Counted from the first letter of the stretch, positions 1 through 8,405 are shown. The stretch: DNA of 64,000 nucleotides from Aquihabitans sp. G128 (GCF_019048865.1 NZ_CP077604.1:2976001-3040000); one strand, 5' to 3'. Made by a program: numbers and translations. The notes: generated from the letters alone by a model not told the origin.

Positions 1-734
1 ACCGCGTGGCCCGCGACGGCGTCGACGTGATCCTGCTGGTCCGCGGCGGCGGGGCCCGCACCGACCTCGCCGGCTTCGACACCGACCTGGTGGCCCGGGC
101 CATCGCCGCCATGCCGGTGCCGGTGTTCACGGGCATCGGCCACGAGGTCGACCGATCCATCGCGGACGAGCTGGCCCACTCGGCCCACAAGACCCCCACC
201 GCCGCGGCCGCCGCCGTGGTCTCGCTGGTGCGGGCCTTCCTCGACCGGGTCGACGAGCGGTGGTCCCAGGCGCGCCGCGCTGCTGCGGCGTCGGCGGCGG
301 TGGCCGACGCCCGCCTCGACCGGCGAGCAGCCCGGGTCGGGCGGGCCGCCACCCGCACCCTGGCCCGCCACACCGATCGCCTCGACGGGGCCGCCAACCG
401 CACCGGGCGCGGCGCCGGGCGGGTGCTCGACCGGGCGGACCACGTGCTCGACGCGTCCCTGGCCGCCGCCACCGGGCGGGCCGAGCGGGGCCTGGCCCGG
501 GCCGACCGGGCGCTGGACGCCCTCGCCGCCCAGGTGCGGGCCCACGACCCGCAGCTCGCCCTCGCCCGCGGCTGGACCATCACCACGACGGCCGACGGCC
601 GGCCCGTCGGCCGCCTGCAGGACCTCACCGCCGGCACGGAGCTGGTCACCCGCTTCGTCGACGGCACCGCCACCAGCACGATCACCACGGTCGATGCCGC
701 CCCACCACCGCCACCCACGAGGAGCGCACCATGA
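1..734 (+). CDS. xseA: Exodeoxyribonuclease VII large subunit, C-terminal part (5' end outside window)
   Basis: The reading frame is open from the first base, so the gene begins upstream of the window. The visible 243 or so residues include the family motif stretch LLVRGGGARTDLAGF and the GIGHEVDRSIADELAH segment typical of the XseA catalytic core, followed by a long alanine/arginine-rich helical region that in this family forms the coiled coil. XseA is the nuclease subunit that degrades single-stranded DNA to oligonucleotides together with XseB in the cytoplasm. Its stop codon overlaps the xseB start (ATGA at 731-734), so the two are translationally coupled as expected for the enzyme's subunits. 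Confidence 0.93.
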   Translation, partial: RVARDGVDVILLVRGGGARTDLAGFDTDLVARAIAAMPVPVFTGIGHEVDRSIADELAHSAHKTPTAAAAAVVSLVRAFLDRVDERWSQARRAAAASAAVADARLDRRAARVGRAATRTLARHTDRLDGAANRTGRGAGRVLDRADHVLDASLAAATGRAERGLARADRALDALAAQVRAHDPQLALARGWTITTTADGRPVGRLQDLTAGTELVTRFVDGTATSTITTVDAAPPPPPTRSAP

Positions 735-973
735 GCGAGCCCACCCCGGTCGCCGAGCTCGGCTACCCCGAAGCCCTCGCCGAGCTCGAGTCCATCCTCG
801 ATCGGCTCGAGCACGACGAGCCCGACGTCGACCGCGTGGCCACCGACGTGACGCGGGCGGCCGAGCTGGTCCAGCACTGCCGCGGCCGCATCTCCGCCGC
901 TCGCGTCAAGGTCGAGGAGGTGGTCGGCGGGCTGACGCCCGAGGCCGCCGACCCGGAGGCCGACGGCAGCTGA
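731..973 (+). CDS. xseB: Exodeoxyribonuclease VII small subunit
   Basis: An 80-residue protein with the XseB signature: GYPEALAELESILDRLE at the N-terminus, then a second helix ending CRGRISAARVKVEEVV. XseB binds several copies per XseA and stabilises the nuclease. The length matches the family (about 70-90 residues). The ATG at 731 overlaps the xseA stop by 4 bp. A longer open frame exists upstream in the same phase, but it is antisense-like shadow coding inside xseA. The C-terminus is acidic (EAADPEADGS). Confidence 0.93.
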   Translation: MSEPTPVAELGYPEALAELESILDRLEHDEPDVDRVATDVTRAAELVQHCRGRISAARVKVEEVVGGLTPEAADPEADGS

Positions 974-1000
974 CGCCCGACCGGCGACGCGTCGGCGGGC

Positions 1001-1525
1001 CTAGCCGTCGGCGGTGTCGCAGCGGGCGTCGAGGGTGAAGGGGAACCCGGTGTCGTCGACGCCGCTGGCGCCGGCTCGCGGCTTGCCGTCGGCGTCGACG
1101 CCCACGAGGCGGCCGGACGCCTGGATGCGGCTGCCCCGGATGCGCGCCGAGGTGACGGTGCCCGGCGCCGCCCCGCTCATGCCCCGGCGCTGCCACGACT
1201 CCGAGCCGAAGCCCGCCAGCTCCAGCCCGTCGTCGATCACGCTCAGCCCGGTCGACGACGGCACGCCGGTGGCCTTGTCGGCCTTCACGCCCACGACGGC
1301 CTGCAGGATCGAGCCCGAGTCGCTGCGCCCGACCACGAACGCCGTCCGCCCGTCGAGGCCGCAGGAGTCGACCTGGTAGGTGGTCGTCTTCCCGCTGACG
1401 GTGACCCGAGCCGTCTTGTCGGCGAACTCGTCCTTGCCGCACCCGGTGAGGGCCAGCGCCCCCACGACCAGCACGAGCAGGGCGGCCGCCGTCCTGTGGC
1501 CCCGTGGGCCGCGCGATGGGAGCAC
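1001..1525 (-). CDS. Putative lipoprotein of unknown function
   Basis: A 174-residue protein starting at GTG 1525. A basic N-terminus (RGPRGHR) is followed by a hydrophobic stretch LLVLVVGALALTGC whose LTGC is a good lipobox, so it should be exported and lipid-anchored at the cell surface. The mature part is soluble and mixed beta-like, with two further cysteines (DSCGLDG and DARCDTADG) that could form a disulphide. No known family was recognised. The start is supported by a TAGGCT box 6 nt upstream, which implies a leaderless transcript. It converges on xseB with a 27-bp gap. Confidence 0.7.
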   Translation of the reverse strand: MLPSRGPRGHRTAAALLVLVVGALALTGCGKDEFADKTARVTVSGKTTTYQVDSCGLDGRTAFVVGRSDSGSILQAVVGVKADKATGVPSSTGLSVIDDGLELAGFGSESWQRRGMSGAAPGTVTSARIRGSRIQASGRLVGVDADGKPRAGASGVDDTGFPFTLDARCDTADG

Positions 1526-1531
1526 CGGGCC

Positions 1532-1537
1532 AGCCTA
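1532..1537 (-). promoter_or_regulatory. -10-like box TAGGCT of the lipoprotein gene
   Basis: TAGGCT on the minus strand ends 6 nt before GTG 1525, so the transcript probably starts at or next to the start codon. Confidence 0.5.
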
Positions 1538-1625
1538 GGGACGACCGCTTCGGGAGCGAGCGCCGCCCGGCTCGACACGACGACCGCCGGTACGCTGTCC
1601 GGGCCGCACCGTGAGGGGGAGGATC

Positions 1626-2441
1626 GTGCAGCCATCGGCAGGAGACGGTCCCGATCGGCGCCTGGCGCAGCGCGGCGCGGTGGCGGTCGTCGTGGTCGTG
1701 GTCCTGCTCGCCGGGTGGTGGCAGACCCGCGACCGGTCGAGCAGCGACCGTGCGTCCCCGGCGCGATCGGCAGCAGCCACGGCGTCCACCGCCTCCGCCA
1801 CGTCGACCACCTCACCGGACCCGATGTGCGCGCCGCCGTCCATGGCGGCCATGGGCGGGCACCACGAAGGGGCGGCGACGGTCAGCCAGGTGGACGGGCG
1901 CTGGGAGCGCTCGTTCGGCAACCCCGACCCCCACGTCGACACCTCCTCTGTGCCGTTCGACGCACCGCCGACCGACGCCCAGCGCAAGGCCGCGGCCTCG
2001 TTCGTCGCTGCGGTCCGAGCACGGGCGACCACGAAGGGGTGGGCCGACCCCGCAGCGGCGCAGCGCGACGGCTACGAGCCCATGCAGACGTGCAGCAGCC
2101 ACTGGGTGGACCGCCGGGCCCTGTTCGACGACCGGGTGCTCGACCCCGACCACCCCGAGTTCCTCGTGTACGCCCAGACCCCCGAGGGCTCCCGGCTCGA
2201 GTCGGTGATGTTCGCTGCGGCGACCGCCGATGCCCACGGGCCCCAGCCCTTCGGCTCGCTCGCGGTGTGGCACTACCACCGGGCCGACGGCGGGCTGTGC
2301 ATGGAGCGCGGGATGCTCGTGCCGGACCAGACGACCGGCCCCGACGACTGCCCGGCGGGGACCGAGCCCCGCCAGCGGACCGAGGAGATGCTCCACGTGA
2401 TGCTCGACCCGACCGGTCCGGCGTTCGCCACCGGCATGTAG
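1626..2441 (+). CDS. Membrane-anchored extracytoplasmic protein of unknown function
   Basis: About 271 residues from GTG 1626. A single N-terminal membrane segment (AVAVVVVVVLLAGWW, residues about 18-32) is followed by a Ser/Thr/Ala-rich linker and then a soluble domain outside the cell. The start of that domain is rich in Met, Cys and His (DPMCAPPSMAAMGGHHEG), and later parts contain TCSSHW, WHYHRADGGLCMERGM and DDCPAG, so metal or cofactor binding is conceivable but unproven. The family was not recognised. GTG 1626 was preferred over GTG 1611 because a strong GGGGGAGG lies just before it and a TACGCT box at 1591-1596 would place the RNA start about 20 nt upstream. The alternative start adds only five residues. 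Confidence 0.65.
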   Translation: MQPSAGDGPDRRLAQRGAVAVVVVVVLLAGWWQTRDRSSSDRASPARSAAATASTASATSTTSPDPMCAPPSMAAMGGHHEGAATVSQVDGRWERSFGNPDPHVDTSSVPFDAPPTDAQRKAAASFVAAVRARATTKGWADPAAAQRDGYEPMQTCSSHWVDRRALFDDRVLDPDHPEFLVYAQTPEGSRLESVMFAAATADAHGPQPFGSLAVWHYHRADGGLCMERGMLVPDQTTGPDDCPAGTEPRQRTEEMLHVMLDPTGPAFATGM

Positions 2442-2476
2442 CCGCGCCGACGACGGGCCACCGTCGGGCATCCCGT

Positions 2477-2482
2477 TAGAGT
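2477..2482 (+). promoter_or_regulatory. -10-like box TAGAGT of the epimerase gene
   Basis: TAGAGT is followed by exactly 7 nt and then ATG 2490, with no Shine-Dalgarno sequence, which points to a leaderless mRNA. Confidence 0.55.
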
Positions 2483-2489
2483 CGCCCAG

Positions 2490-3423
2490 ATGTTGACGCT
2501 GGTGACGGGAGGAGCGGGCTTCATCGGGTCGAACCTGGCCGATGAGCTGCTCCGGCAGGGCCATGAGGTGCGCATCCTCGACGACCTCTCCACCGGACGG
2601 GCGGAGAACCTCCCCGGCGATGCCGCCTTCTTCGAGGGCTCGGTCACCGACGTCGAGCTGCTCGAACGGGCGATGGACGGGGTCGAGGTCGTGTTCCACC
2701 AGGCCGCCCTCGGCTCGGTGGCCCGCTCGGTCGACGCCCCCCCTCGTCTCCGACGACGCCAACACCCACGGCACCCTGGCCGTGCTCGACGCCGCCCACC
2801 GCCTCGGCGCCCGCCGCGTGGTCCAGGCCTCGTCCAGCAGCGTCTACGGCGGGGCCGACGTCCGGCCCACCCCGGAGTCCACCCCCCTGCTGCCGCGATC
2901 GCCCTACGCGGTCACCAAGCTGGTGGGCGAGCACTACGCCCGGGTCTTCGCCGAGCTCCACGGGCTCGAGACCGTCGCCCTGCGCTACTTCAACGTCTAC
3001 GGCCCCCGGCAGCGGCCGGATGCGGCCTACGCCGCCGTCATCCCGCTGTTCATCAGCGCCCTGCGCGCCGGGACCTCGCCCCAGATCCACGGCGACGGCC
3101 ACCAGAGCCGGGACTTCGCCTTCGTGAGCGACGTCGTGGCGGCCAACCTGGCCGCGGCCACCGCGCCGGCGGAGGTGTGCTCGGGCCGGGCGTACAACAT
3201 CGCGGGCGGACGGGAGCAGTCGCTGGTCGAGCTGCTCGCCGTCCTCCAGCAGATCCTGGGCGTCGAGACCGAGGCCGTCCACGTCGCCCCGCGGGCGGGG
3301 GACGTCCGCCACAGCTCGGCCGACCTCTCCGCGGCCGCCGCCGACCTCGGGTACGTGCCGTCGGTGTCGTTCGAGGACGGGCTGGCCCGCACGGTCGAGC
3401 ACTTCGTCGCCGCCGGCGCCTGA
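2490..3423 (+). CDS. NAD-dependent epimerase/dehydratase (extended SDR), with single-base frameshift
   Basis: The N-terminal frame gives MLTLVTGGAGFIGSNL, a Rossmann GxxGxxG nucleotide-binding motif, and runs to SVARSVDAP. The rest of the protein (LVSDDANTHGTLAVLD onward) lies in the next frame and carries the catalytic Ser (ASSSSVYGG), YAVTK (YxxxK) and RYFNVYGPRQ typical of UDP-sugar 4-epimerases and UDP-glucuronate epimerases. The break falls in a run of seven C (2737-2743). Six C would restore one 310-residue protein of normal length. Because both halves are fully conserved, a sequencing error is more likely than a pseudogene. It probably interconverts UDP-sugars for surface polysaccharide; a flippase gene lies 3 kb downstream. 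Confidence 0.85.
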
Positions 3424-3486
3424 ACCGACCGGTCCACCGGCCGCCCACGGCCGGGTGCCGATGGGGTGGTCATCTCCGACCGGCCG

Positions 3487-3492
3487 TAGGGT
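3487..3492 (+). promoter_or_regulatory. -10-like box TAGGGT of the polyprenyl synthase gene
   Basis: TAGGGT stands 7 nt before ATG 3500. This favours ATG 3500 over the upstream in-frame start at 3455. Confidence 0.55.
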
Positions 3493-3499
3493 TGCCGCC

Positions 3500-4576
3500 A
3501 TGTCCGGCCCGTCGCCGACCCCCGGAACCCAGCAGCTGCCAGCCGATCTCGTCGCCATCGCGGAGCGGGTGGAGCACCGGGTGGGCGCCCTGCTCGACGA
3601 GGAGCGCCGGCGCTGGTCGGCCCTGGACCCCGCCCTGGCCGAGCCCATCGAGGCCCTGCGCGGCCTGGTGATGGCCGGCGGCAAGCGCCTGCGCCCGGCC
3701 TTCTGCCACTGGGGCTTCGTGGGCGCCGGCGGCGACCCCGACGATCCTCGCGTGGTCGACGCGGGGGCCGCCTTCGAGCTCCTCCAGGGCTTCGCCCTCA
3801 TCCACGACGACGTCATGGACGGCTCGGCGGTCCGCCGCGGCGGCCCCACCGTGCACCGCCAGTTCGTGGAGCGCCACGCCGAATCGGGCTGGGCCGCCGA
3901 AGGCCGCCGCTTCGGCGAGGGCGTCGCCGTCCTGGTGGGCGACCTCGCCCTGGTCTACGCCGACCAGCTGCTGCCGGCCGGCCCGGTCGAGCTCGGGCGC
4001 CACTGGGACGAGCTGCGCATCGAGCTCAACATCGGCCAGTACCTCGACCTGCTGGGGACGGCCATCGCCCAGCGCGACCGGGCCGCCGCCCGTCGCATCG
4101 CCCGCTACAAGTCGGGCAAGTACACCATCGAGCGGCCGCTCCAGCTCGGCGCCACGCTGGCCGGCCGCCACGACCTCACCGAGCCGCTCAGCCGCTACGG
4201 CGACCCGCTGGGCGAGGCCTTCCAGCTGCGCGACGACGTCCTCGGCGTGTTCGGCGACTCCGCCCGCACCGGCAAGCCGGTCGGCGACGACCTGCGCGAG
4301 GGCAAGCCCACCCTGCTGCTCGCCGTCGCCGACGAGCAGGCGACACCGGCCCAGCAGGTCCTGCTCGCCCAGGTGGGCGACCCGGACCTCGGCGCCCAGG
4401 CCATCGCCGACCTCCAGGGGGTGCTGGTGGCCACCGGCGCCCTGGCCGAGGCGGAGCGCCAGATCGCCGAGCTGGCCGAGCGAGCGGTCGCCGCCCTCGC
4501 CACCATCCCGGTCACCGACCCGGCTCGCGCCGCCCTCCGGGACCTCGCCGCCTTCGTCGTCGCCCGCGACGCCTGA
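3500..4576 (+). CDS. Polyprenyl diphosphate synthase (trans-isoprenyl synthase)
   Basis: A 358-residue protein. It has the family lysine motif (MAGGKRLRPAF), the first aspartate-rich motif in ALIHDDVMDGS and the second in FQLRDDVLGVFGD, separated by the usual distance. These bind Mg-diphosphate and condense isopentenyl diphosphate onto an allylic primer (geranyl-, farnesyl- or geranylgeranyl-diphosphate type) in the cytoplasm. Chain length cannot be fixed from the sequence; the residues before the first DDxxD (FELLQGFALIHDD) suggest a C15-C20 type product rather than a long chain. It is a single-gene unit with a TAGGGT box 7 nt upstream, and it converges on the alpha/beta hydrolase pair across a palindrome pair. 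Confidence 0.9.
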   Translation: MSGPSPTPGTQQLPADLVAIAERVEHRVGALLDEERRRWSALDPALAEPIEALRGLVMAGGKRLRPAFCHWGFVGAGGDPDDPRVVDAGAAFELLQGFALIHDDVMDGSAVRRGGPTVHRQFVERHAESGWAAEGRRFGEGVAVLVGDLALVYADQLLPAGPVELGRHWDELRIELNIGQYLDLLGTAIAQRDRAAARRIARYKSGKYTIERPLQLGATLAGRHDLTEPLSRYGDPLGEAFQLRDDVLGVFGDSARTGKPVGDDLREGKPTLLLAVADEQATPAQQVLLAQVGDPDLGAQAIADLQGVLVATGALAEAERQIAELAERAVAALATIPVTDPARAALRDLAAFVVARDA

Positions 4577-4626
4577 CGCCCACCCGGACCGCCGCCGACC
4601 GACCGCCCCACACCCCCCCTCCCCCG

Positions 4627-4747
4627 AACTTGTGGGCCCACACCGCCGGAAACGGCAGCCTCCGCCCACAAGTTGCCGAGGGAGACCGCGCCGCTCTCGA
4701 ACTTGTGGGCCCACACCGCCGGAAACGGCAGCCTCCGCCCACAAGTT
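4627..4747. repeat. Tandem pair of identical 48-bp palindromes (AACTTGTGGGC family)
   Basis: Copies at 4627-4674 and 4700-4747 are identical. Each has 11-bp arms AACTTGTGGGC / GCCCACAAGTT and, between them, a small hairpin GCCG-GAAA-CGGC with a GNRA-type loop. The copies start 73 bp apart and are separated by a 25-bp spacer. They lie between convergent genes. A second pair of the same family with the same 73-bp period is at 25885-26005. Confidence 0.9.
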
Positions 4748-4814
4748 GCCCGGAAGGGGTGGGTGGGGTCGGTGCAGGGCCGTATCGCGGCGTGACCGGG
4801 TGGTCGGGTCGGGG

Positions 4815-5504
4815 TCAGGGGGCGGGGGTGGGGGTGGCGTCGGCGAAGAGGCGGAGGGCTTCGGGGAGCGTCACCGAGGCGACGCCGTGCTCGTCGGCCA
4901 CCGCACTGAGCCAAGGCGGGCGCACCACGCCGGCCACCGCGATGGGGGTCTCGAGGCCGGAGAACTGCTGGGCCTGGCGGACGAAGGCGGTGGCGTAGTC
5001 GGCCGGGCGGACGTCCTGGGACAGCTCGGCCAGCGCATAGGGATCGGGGGTGGTGGGCGCGTCGCCATCCGAGCTACGGACCGGGCGCAGCGCCGAGGGC
5101 GAGTGGGGGCTCGGGCCGCCGCCGGCCAGGCCGGGCCCGTCAGTGAGGATGGCGCCGACCACCGATCGGGGCCGGGCCCCGGCGATGAGCAGGGCGACGT
5201 AGGCCCCGAGGCCCCGGCCGAGCACGGTGGCCTCCCCCAGGTGGGCCAGGGCGTGGTCGGCGTCGGCCATGAGCACCTCGGCGGTGTAGCCGCCGCCGGC
5301 CGATGACGTCGACGCGCCGTGGCCGGTGAGGTCGAGGCCCCAGACGGGCCCGGGCCACGCCGCCAGGTGGCGGGGCACCTCGTCCGGCGTGCGCTCGCCG
5401 AGGCCGTGCAGGAGCAGCAGGGCCCGGCCCTCGCCCGCCCGGAGCTGGTGCAGGGCGAGGTCGACGTTGACGTGGCGGAGCACCACGGTGGATCGCGCGC
5501 TCAC
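4815..5504 (-). CDS. Alpha/beta-fold hydrolase
   Basis: A 229-residue protein starting at GTG 5504, which overlaps the stop of the upstream hydrolase gene by 4 bp (GTGA). The alpha/beta hydrolase pattern is visible: LLLLHGLGE (oxyanion loop), LDLTGHG, and a nucleophile-elbow position reading GRGLGAY, where a catalytic Ser would be expected. The elbow therefore appears to be Gly-Arg-Gly-Leu-Gly without the usual serine. The protein may be a degenerate or non-hydrolytic member, or use another nucleophile. It is the second gene of a two-gene operon with 5501-6454. The substrate is unknown. Confidence 0.75.
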   Translation of the reverse strand: MSARSTVVLRHVNVDLALHQLRAGEGRALLLLHGLGERTPDEVPRHLAAWPGPVWGLDLTGHGASTSSAGGGYTAEVLMADADHALAHLGEATVLGRGLGAYVALLIAGARPRSVVGAILTDGPGLAGGGPSPHSPSALRPVRSSDGDAPTTPDPYALAELSQDVRPADYATAFVRQAQQFSGLETPIAVAGVVRPPWLSAVADEHGVASVTLPEALRLFADATPTPAP

Positions 5505-6454
5505 GAGAGGAACCCCACGATCAGGTCGGCCACCACGGCCGGCTTCTCCACGTGCATGAAGTGGCCCACCCCGTCGAGCGGCACGAAGCGGGCGCCCGGC
5601 GGGAGGTTCGGGTGGACGTCCTCCGGCAGCGTGCCCCAGCCCATGACCTCGAGCTCGAGGCCGAGCACGCAGAGCACCGGCATGCCGAGCGAGGGCAGGC
5701 GGGCCATGGACCACTCGGGGCGCCAGGGGCCGAAGCCGCCGGGCCGCATGGCCGGGTCGATCTTCCAGCGCCAGCCGTCGTCCTCCTGGAACGCACCGAT
5801 GGGCACGACGTAGCGCAGCCACGCCGGGTCGAGCCGCGGGTTCATCCGCCCCCGCCGTTCCGCGAGCTCGGCGATGGTGCCCGGGCGGCGGACCTTGGTG
5901 GTGGCCTTGCGGCGGTGGTCGAGCCAGCCCGCCAGCTCGCCGTTGAGCAGCTTGGTGCGGTGGTGCTCGGGCACGTCGGGCCACGACCGGGCCGACGGGA
6001 GCCCGTCGAGGTTGACGAGGTGCGAGACCCGGTGGGGCTGGGCGTCGGCGAGCTGGAGCATCAGCGCCCCGCCCTTCGAGTGGCCCACCACGGGCAGCGA
6101 GCGGGCGCCGGTGGCGTCCAGCACGGCGAGGGCGTCGCGCAGGTCGGCCTCCCAGGAGTACAGGTGGGCGTGCGACGAGTCGCCGTGGCCCCGCTGGTCC
6201 CAGCTGACCACCCGCCAGCCGGCGTCGGCCACCAGCGGGGCGAGCAGGTCGAAGGTGCCGGCGAAGTCGAAGCCGCCGTGGGCGAAGAGGACCGGCGGCG
6301 CCGCCTCGTCACCCCACTCCCACACGGCGAGCTGCACGCCGTCGGCGTCGATGGTGCGGTGCCGGTCGGGGCGGCGGGCACCGGGGTACGACGGCGCCGC
6401 AGCGTCGCCTCGGGTGGGCGCGAGCGACGGCGGAGCAGCGGCGGGGAGGACCAC
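5501..6454 (-). CDS. Alpha/beta-fold hydrolase
   Basis: A 317-residue protein with a clear hydrolase fold: PPVLFAHGGFDFAGT (HG oxyanion motif), SWDQRGHGDSS, the nucleophile elbow VVGHSKGGAL (Ser in GHSKG), an acid region near LCVLGLELEVM, and the catalytic His in LDGVGHFMHVEKP. The N-terminal 35 or so residues are Ala/Pro-rich. The esterase, lipase or haloalkane-type substrate cannot be told. GTG 6454 is supported by a TAGCCT box 6 nt upstream. It is the first gene of a pair with the overlapping smaller hydrolase and is divergent from the flippase gene, with a perfect 24-bp palindrome between them. Confidence 0.85.
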   Translation of the reverse strand: MVLPAAAPPSLAPTRGDAAAPSYPGARRPDRHRTIDADGVQLAVWEWGDEAAPPVLFAHGGFDFAGTFDLLAPLVADAGWRVVSWDQRGHGDSSHAHLYSWEADLRDALAVLDATGARSLPVVGHSKGGALMLQLADAQPHRVSHLVNLDGLPSARSWPDVPEHHRTKLLNGELAGWLDHRRKATTKVRRPGTIAELAERRGRMNPRLDPAWLRYVVPIGAFQEDDGWRWKIDPAMRPGGFGPWRPEWSMARLPSLGMPVLCVLGLELEVMGWGTLPEDVHPNLPPGARFVPLDGVGHFMHVEKPAVVADLIVGFLS

Positions 6455-6460
6455 GGCGGC

Positions 6461-6466
6461 AGGCTA
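6461..6466 (-). promoter_or_regulatory. -10-like box TAGCCT of the hydrolase pair
   Basis: TAGCCT on the minus strand lies 6 nt before GTG 6454. Confidence 0.5.
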
Positions 6467-6472
6467 CCGCCT

Positions 6473-6496
6473 GGACTTGACCCGTCGGTCAAGTCC
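6473..6496. promoter_or_regulatory. Perfect 24-bp palindrome, probable operator
   Basis: GGACTTGACC-CGTC-GGTCAAGTCC is an exact inverted repeat about 10 bp upstream of the hydrolase -10 box and 65 bp before the flippase start. The position suits a repressor that controls the hydrolase operon. No regulator gene is adjacent. Confidence 0.7.
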
Positions 6497-6545
6497 CGGC
6501 GCCCGCCCGTGGCTGGCGGACCCCCTTCCCGAGCGCCCCGACCCC

Positions 6546-6551
6546 TACAGT
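6546..6551 (+). promoter_or_regulatory. -10-like box TACAGT of the flippase gene
   Basis: TACAGT is followed by 9 nt and GTG 6561. Confidence 0.45.
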
Positions 6552-6560
6552 GGCGGGGTT

Positions 6561-7985
6561 GTGACCGGACTGCACCCCGACACCGAAGCGAGCCCCTCCG
6601 AGGCCGCCGCCACCGGTGCGGAGCCGTCCCCCGCCTCCCGACGCGCCGCCCTGCTCCAGCGCTTCCGCCCTGCCGGCGCCGGTTCAGCGGCCGGTGGGCA
6701 CAAGCACCTCCTCACCGGTTCCAGCGTGCTGGTGGTGGGCGCCGCGGTGCAGGGGCTCGGCGGCATGGTCTTCTCGCTGATCGTGGCCCAGTGGGACACC
6801 AAGGCCCACTTCGGCGACGCCTCGGCGCTGTTCACCTCCGTCCTCTTCGTGACCTACCTCGCCGGGCTGGGCCTGCCCGTGGCGCTGGCCCGCTACTCGG
6901 CCGACCGGTCCGAGGGCAGCCACGTCATCTTCGCCTGGGGCGCCCTGGCCACCTCCATCTCCTCGGTGGTGGCCTCGGGGCTCTACCTGGCCGTCGTGCA
7001 CCCCAAGGCCGCCCACGTGCTGTGGGACTGGCACCCGATCGGCGGCTTCGTGCTGTTCGCCCTGGTGGTCATGGGCTCGGCGTTCTCGCTGGTGGTCGAC
7101 GTCCGGTGCATGACCATGCGCCGCTGGAACCTCGTGCTGGCCCGCATCGGCATCGTGGCGGTGGCCAAGGTCCTCCTGCTGCCCATCGGCCAGACCTCCG
7201 AGCACCGACCGGTGCTGCTGTTCCTCTACCTCGGCGGCCCGGTGGCCATCTCCGGCTTCGTGGGGATGGCGCTGGTGAACCGCATCACCGGCGGCCGCCA
7301 CCGCCTGGCGCCCAAGCCCCCCACCGCCCGCTCGGCCGTCCGCTACTCGCTCATCAACTACCTCTCCACCCTCGCCTACCAGGCGCCCTACTTCGCCCTC
7401 CCGGTGATCGTGCTGGTGCACGTCGACAGCGCCACCAACTCCAGCTTCTACGTGGCATGGGGCATCGTGGCCATCGCCTTCTACGTCCCGTCGGCCATCG
7501 GCCAGGCGCTGCTGGCCGAGGGCGGCAAGGACGGGGCGCAGCTCCGCTCGCAGATGCGCCTGGCCATGCTGCTGGCCGTCGGCCTCATGGCCGCCGGCAC
7601 CGTCGTCACCTTCCTGGGCAAGGGGGTGGTGGTGGCGGCCTACGGCGAGGACTACCGCGACAGCGCCCACATCCTGCCGGCGATGATGCTGGCCGGCATC
7701 CCCTGGGCCCTCAGCTCGCTGTACCTGACCGAGGCCCGCGTCATGCACCGCCACGCCAGCACGGTGATCATCACCATCACCCTCACGCTGGCCATCATCG
7801 TGCCGGCGCTCATCCTGGTGCCGGGCACCGGCAAGGGCCACGGCCTCGACGGCGCCTCCACCTCGTGGCTGGTGGGCAACGTGTTCGCGGCCATCGTGGC
7901 CACCGGGGTCACCTGGGTCGGGCGGCGCACCACCGCCGACCGCTCGGCGGCGGCCGAGCTCGATCCGCTCCTGCCGGTCGCCTAG
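6561..7985 (+). CDS. Polysaccharide/lipid-linked oligosaccharide flippase-like membrane protein (Wzx/MOP type)
   Basis: A 474-residue integral membrane protein with roughly 12 hydrophobic segments after a 50-residue cytoplasmic N-terminus rich in Ala, Ser and Pro. The pattern (paired helices with conserved Gly/Pro, early LLTGSSVLVVGAAVQGLGGM) matches the oligosaccharide/polysaccharide export branch of the MOP superfamily. Such proteins flip lipid-linked sugars across the cytoplasmic membrane. No glycosyltransferase genes adjoin it, so the cargo is unknown. The call rests on overall pattern, and a MurJ- or MATE-like role is possible. GTG 6561 follows a TACAGT box. The gene converges on the small prepilin gene with a 15-bp gap. 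Confidence 0.75.
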   Translation: MTGLHPDTEASPSEAAATGAEPSPASRRAALLQRFRPAGAGSAAGGHKHLLTGSSVLVVGAAVQGLGGMVFSLIVAQWDTKAHFGDASALFTSVLFVTYLAGLGLPVALARYSADRSEGSHVIFAWGALATSISSVVASGLYLAVVHPKAAHVLWDWHPIGGFVLFALVVMGSAFSLVVDVRCMTMRRWNLVLARIGIVAVAKVLLLPIGQTSEHRPVLLFLYLGGPVAISGFVGMALVNRITGGRHRLAPKPPTARSAVRYSLINYLSTLAYQAPYFALPVIVLVHVDSATNSSFYVAWGIVAIAFYVPSAIGQALLAEGGKDGAQLRSQMRLAMLLAVGLMAAGTVVTFLGKGVVVAAYGEDYRDSAHILPAMMLAGIPWALSSLYLTEARVMHRHASTVIITITLTLAIIVPALILVPGTGKGHGLDGASTSWLVGNVFAAIVATGVTWVGRRTTADRSAAAELDPLLPVA

Positions 7986-8000
7986 CTTCGGCGCCTCGAC

Positions 8001-8360
8001 CTACGAGGTCTTGGCGGTGCCGGTGCAGGGGCCGTCGTCGGCGGCCCGGTAGGTGGGTTCGGTGGCGGCCGACGCGAAGTCCACCGTCCAGTCGGCCACC
8101 TCCGACGCCGTGACCAGCCCGCCGTCGACCAGCACCGACTTGTCGACGGGATAGGCCTGGTTGACGGCGTGGTAGCGCTCGGTGGCCAGCTTCAGGGTGC
8201 GCAGCTGGGTCTGGCAGTTGCTCGAGGACGTCTCGTGGCGGATGTTGCGCACCGAGACCGTGGCCACCACCAGCAGGCCGACCACGAAGACCAGGACCAG
8301 GGCGAGCTCGGCGAAGGTGAAGCCCGCCTGTCCTCGCCACCGCCCGTCGCTGCGTTCCAC
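8001..8360 (-). CDS. Type IV prepilin-like protein
   Basis: About 119 residues from GTG 8360. A short basic leader (VERSDGRWRGQAG) is followed by FTFAELALVLVFVVGLLVV. This is a class III prepilin signal with cleavage after Gly and Glu at mature position 5. The mature part has two cysteines far apart (NCQTQL and GPCTGT) that could close the pilin D-loop. It is the last gene of the pilus block, separated from the adhesin gene by a hairpin. It may be a minor pilin or pseudopilin. An alternative start at GTG 8450 would add 30 unrelated residues and is less likely. Confidence 0.75.
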   Translation of the reverse strand: MERSDGRWRGQAGFTFAELALVLVFVVGLLVVATVSVRNIRHETSSSNCQTQLRTLKLATERYHAVNQAYPVDKSVLVDGGLVTASEVADWTVDFASAATEPTYRAADDGPCTGTAKTS

Positions 8361-8405
8361 GGCGGAGACGGTACTGCACGGCCCATGCCTCCCCCGGGCG
8401 CGACG

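Noticed and set aside
2490..3423. Calling the epimerase (and the other five broken genes) pseudogenes
   Set aside because: Each has only one indel, in similar sequence context and direction, with full conservation on both sides, so an error in the record is more likely than decay.
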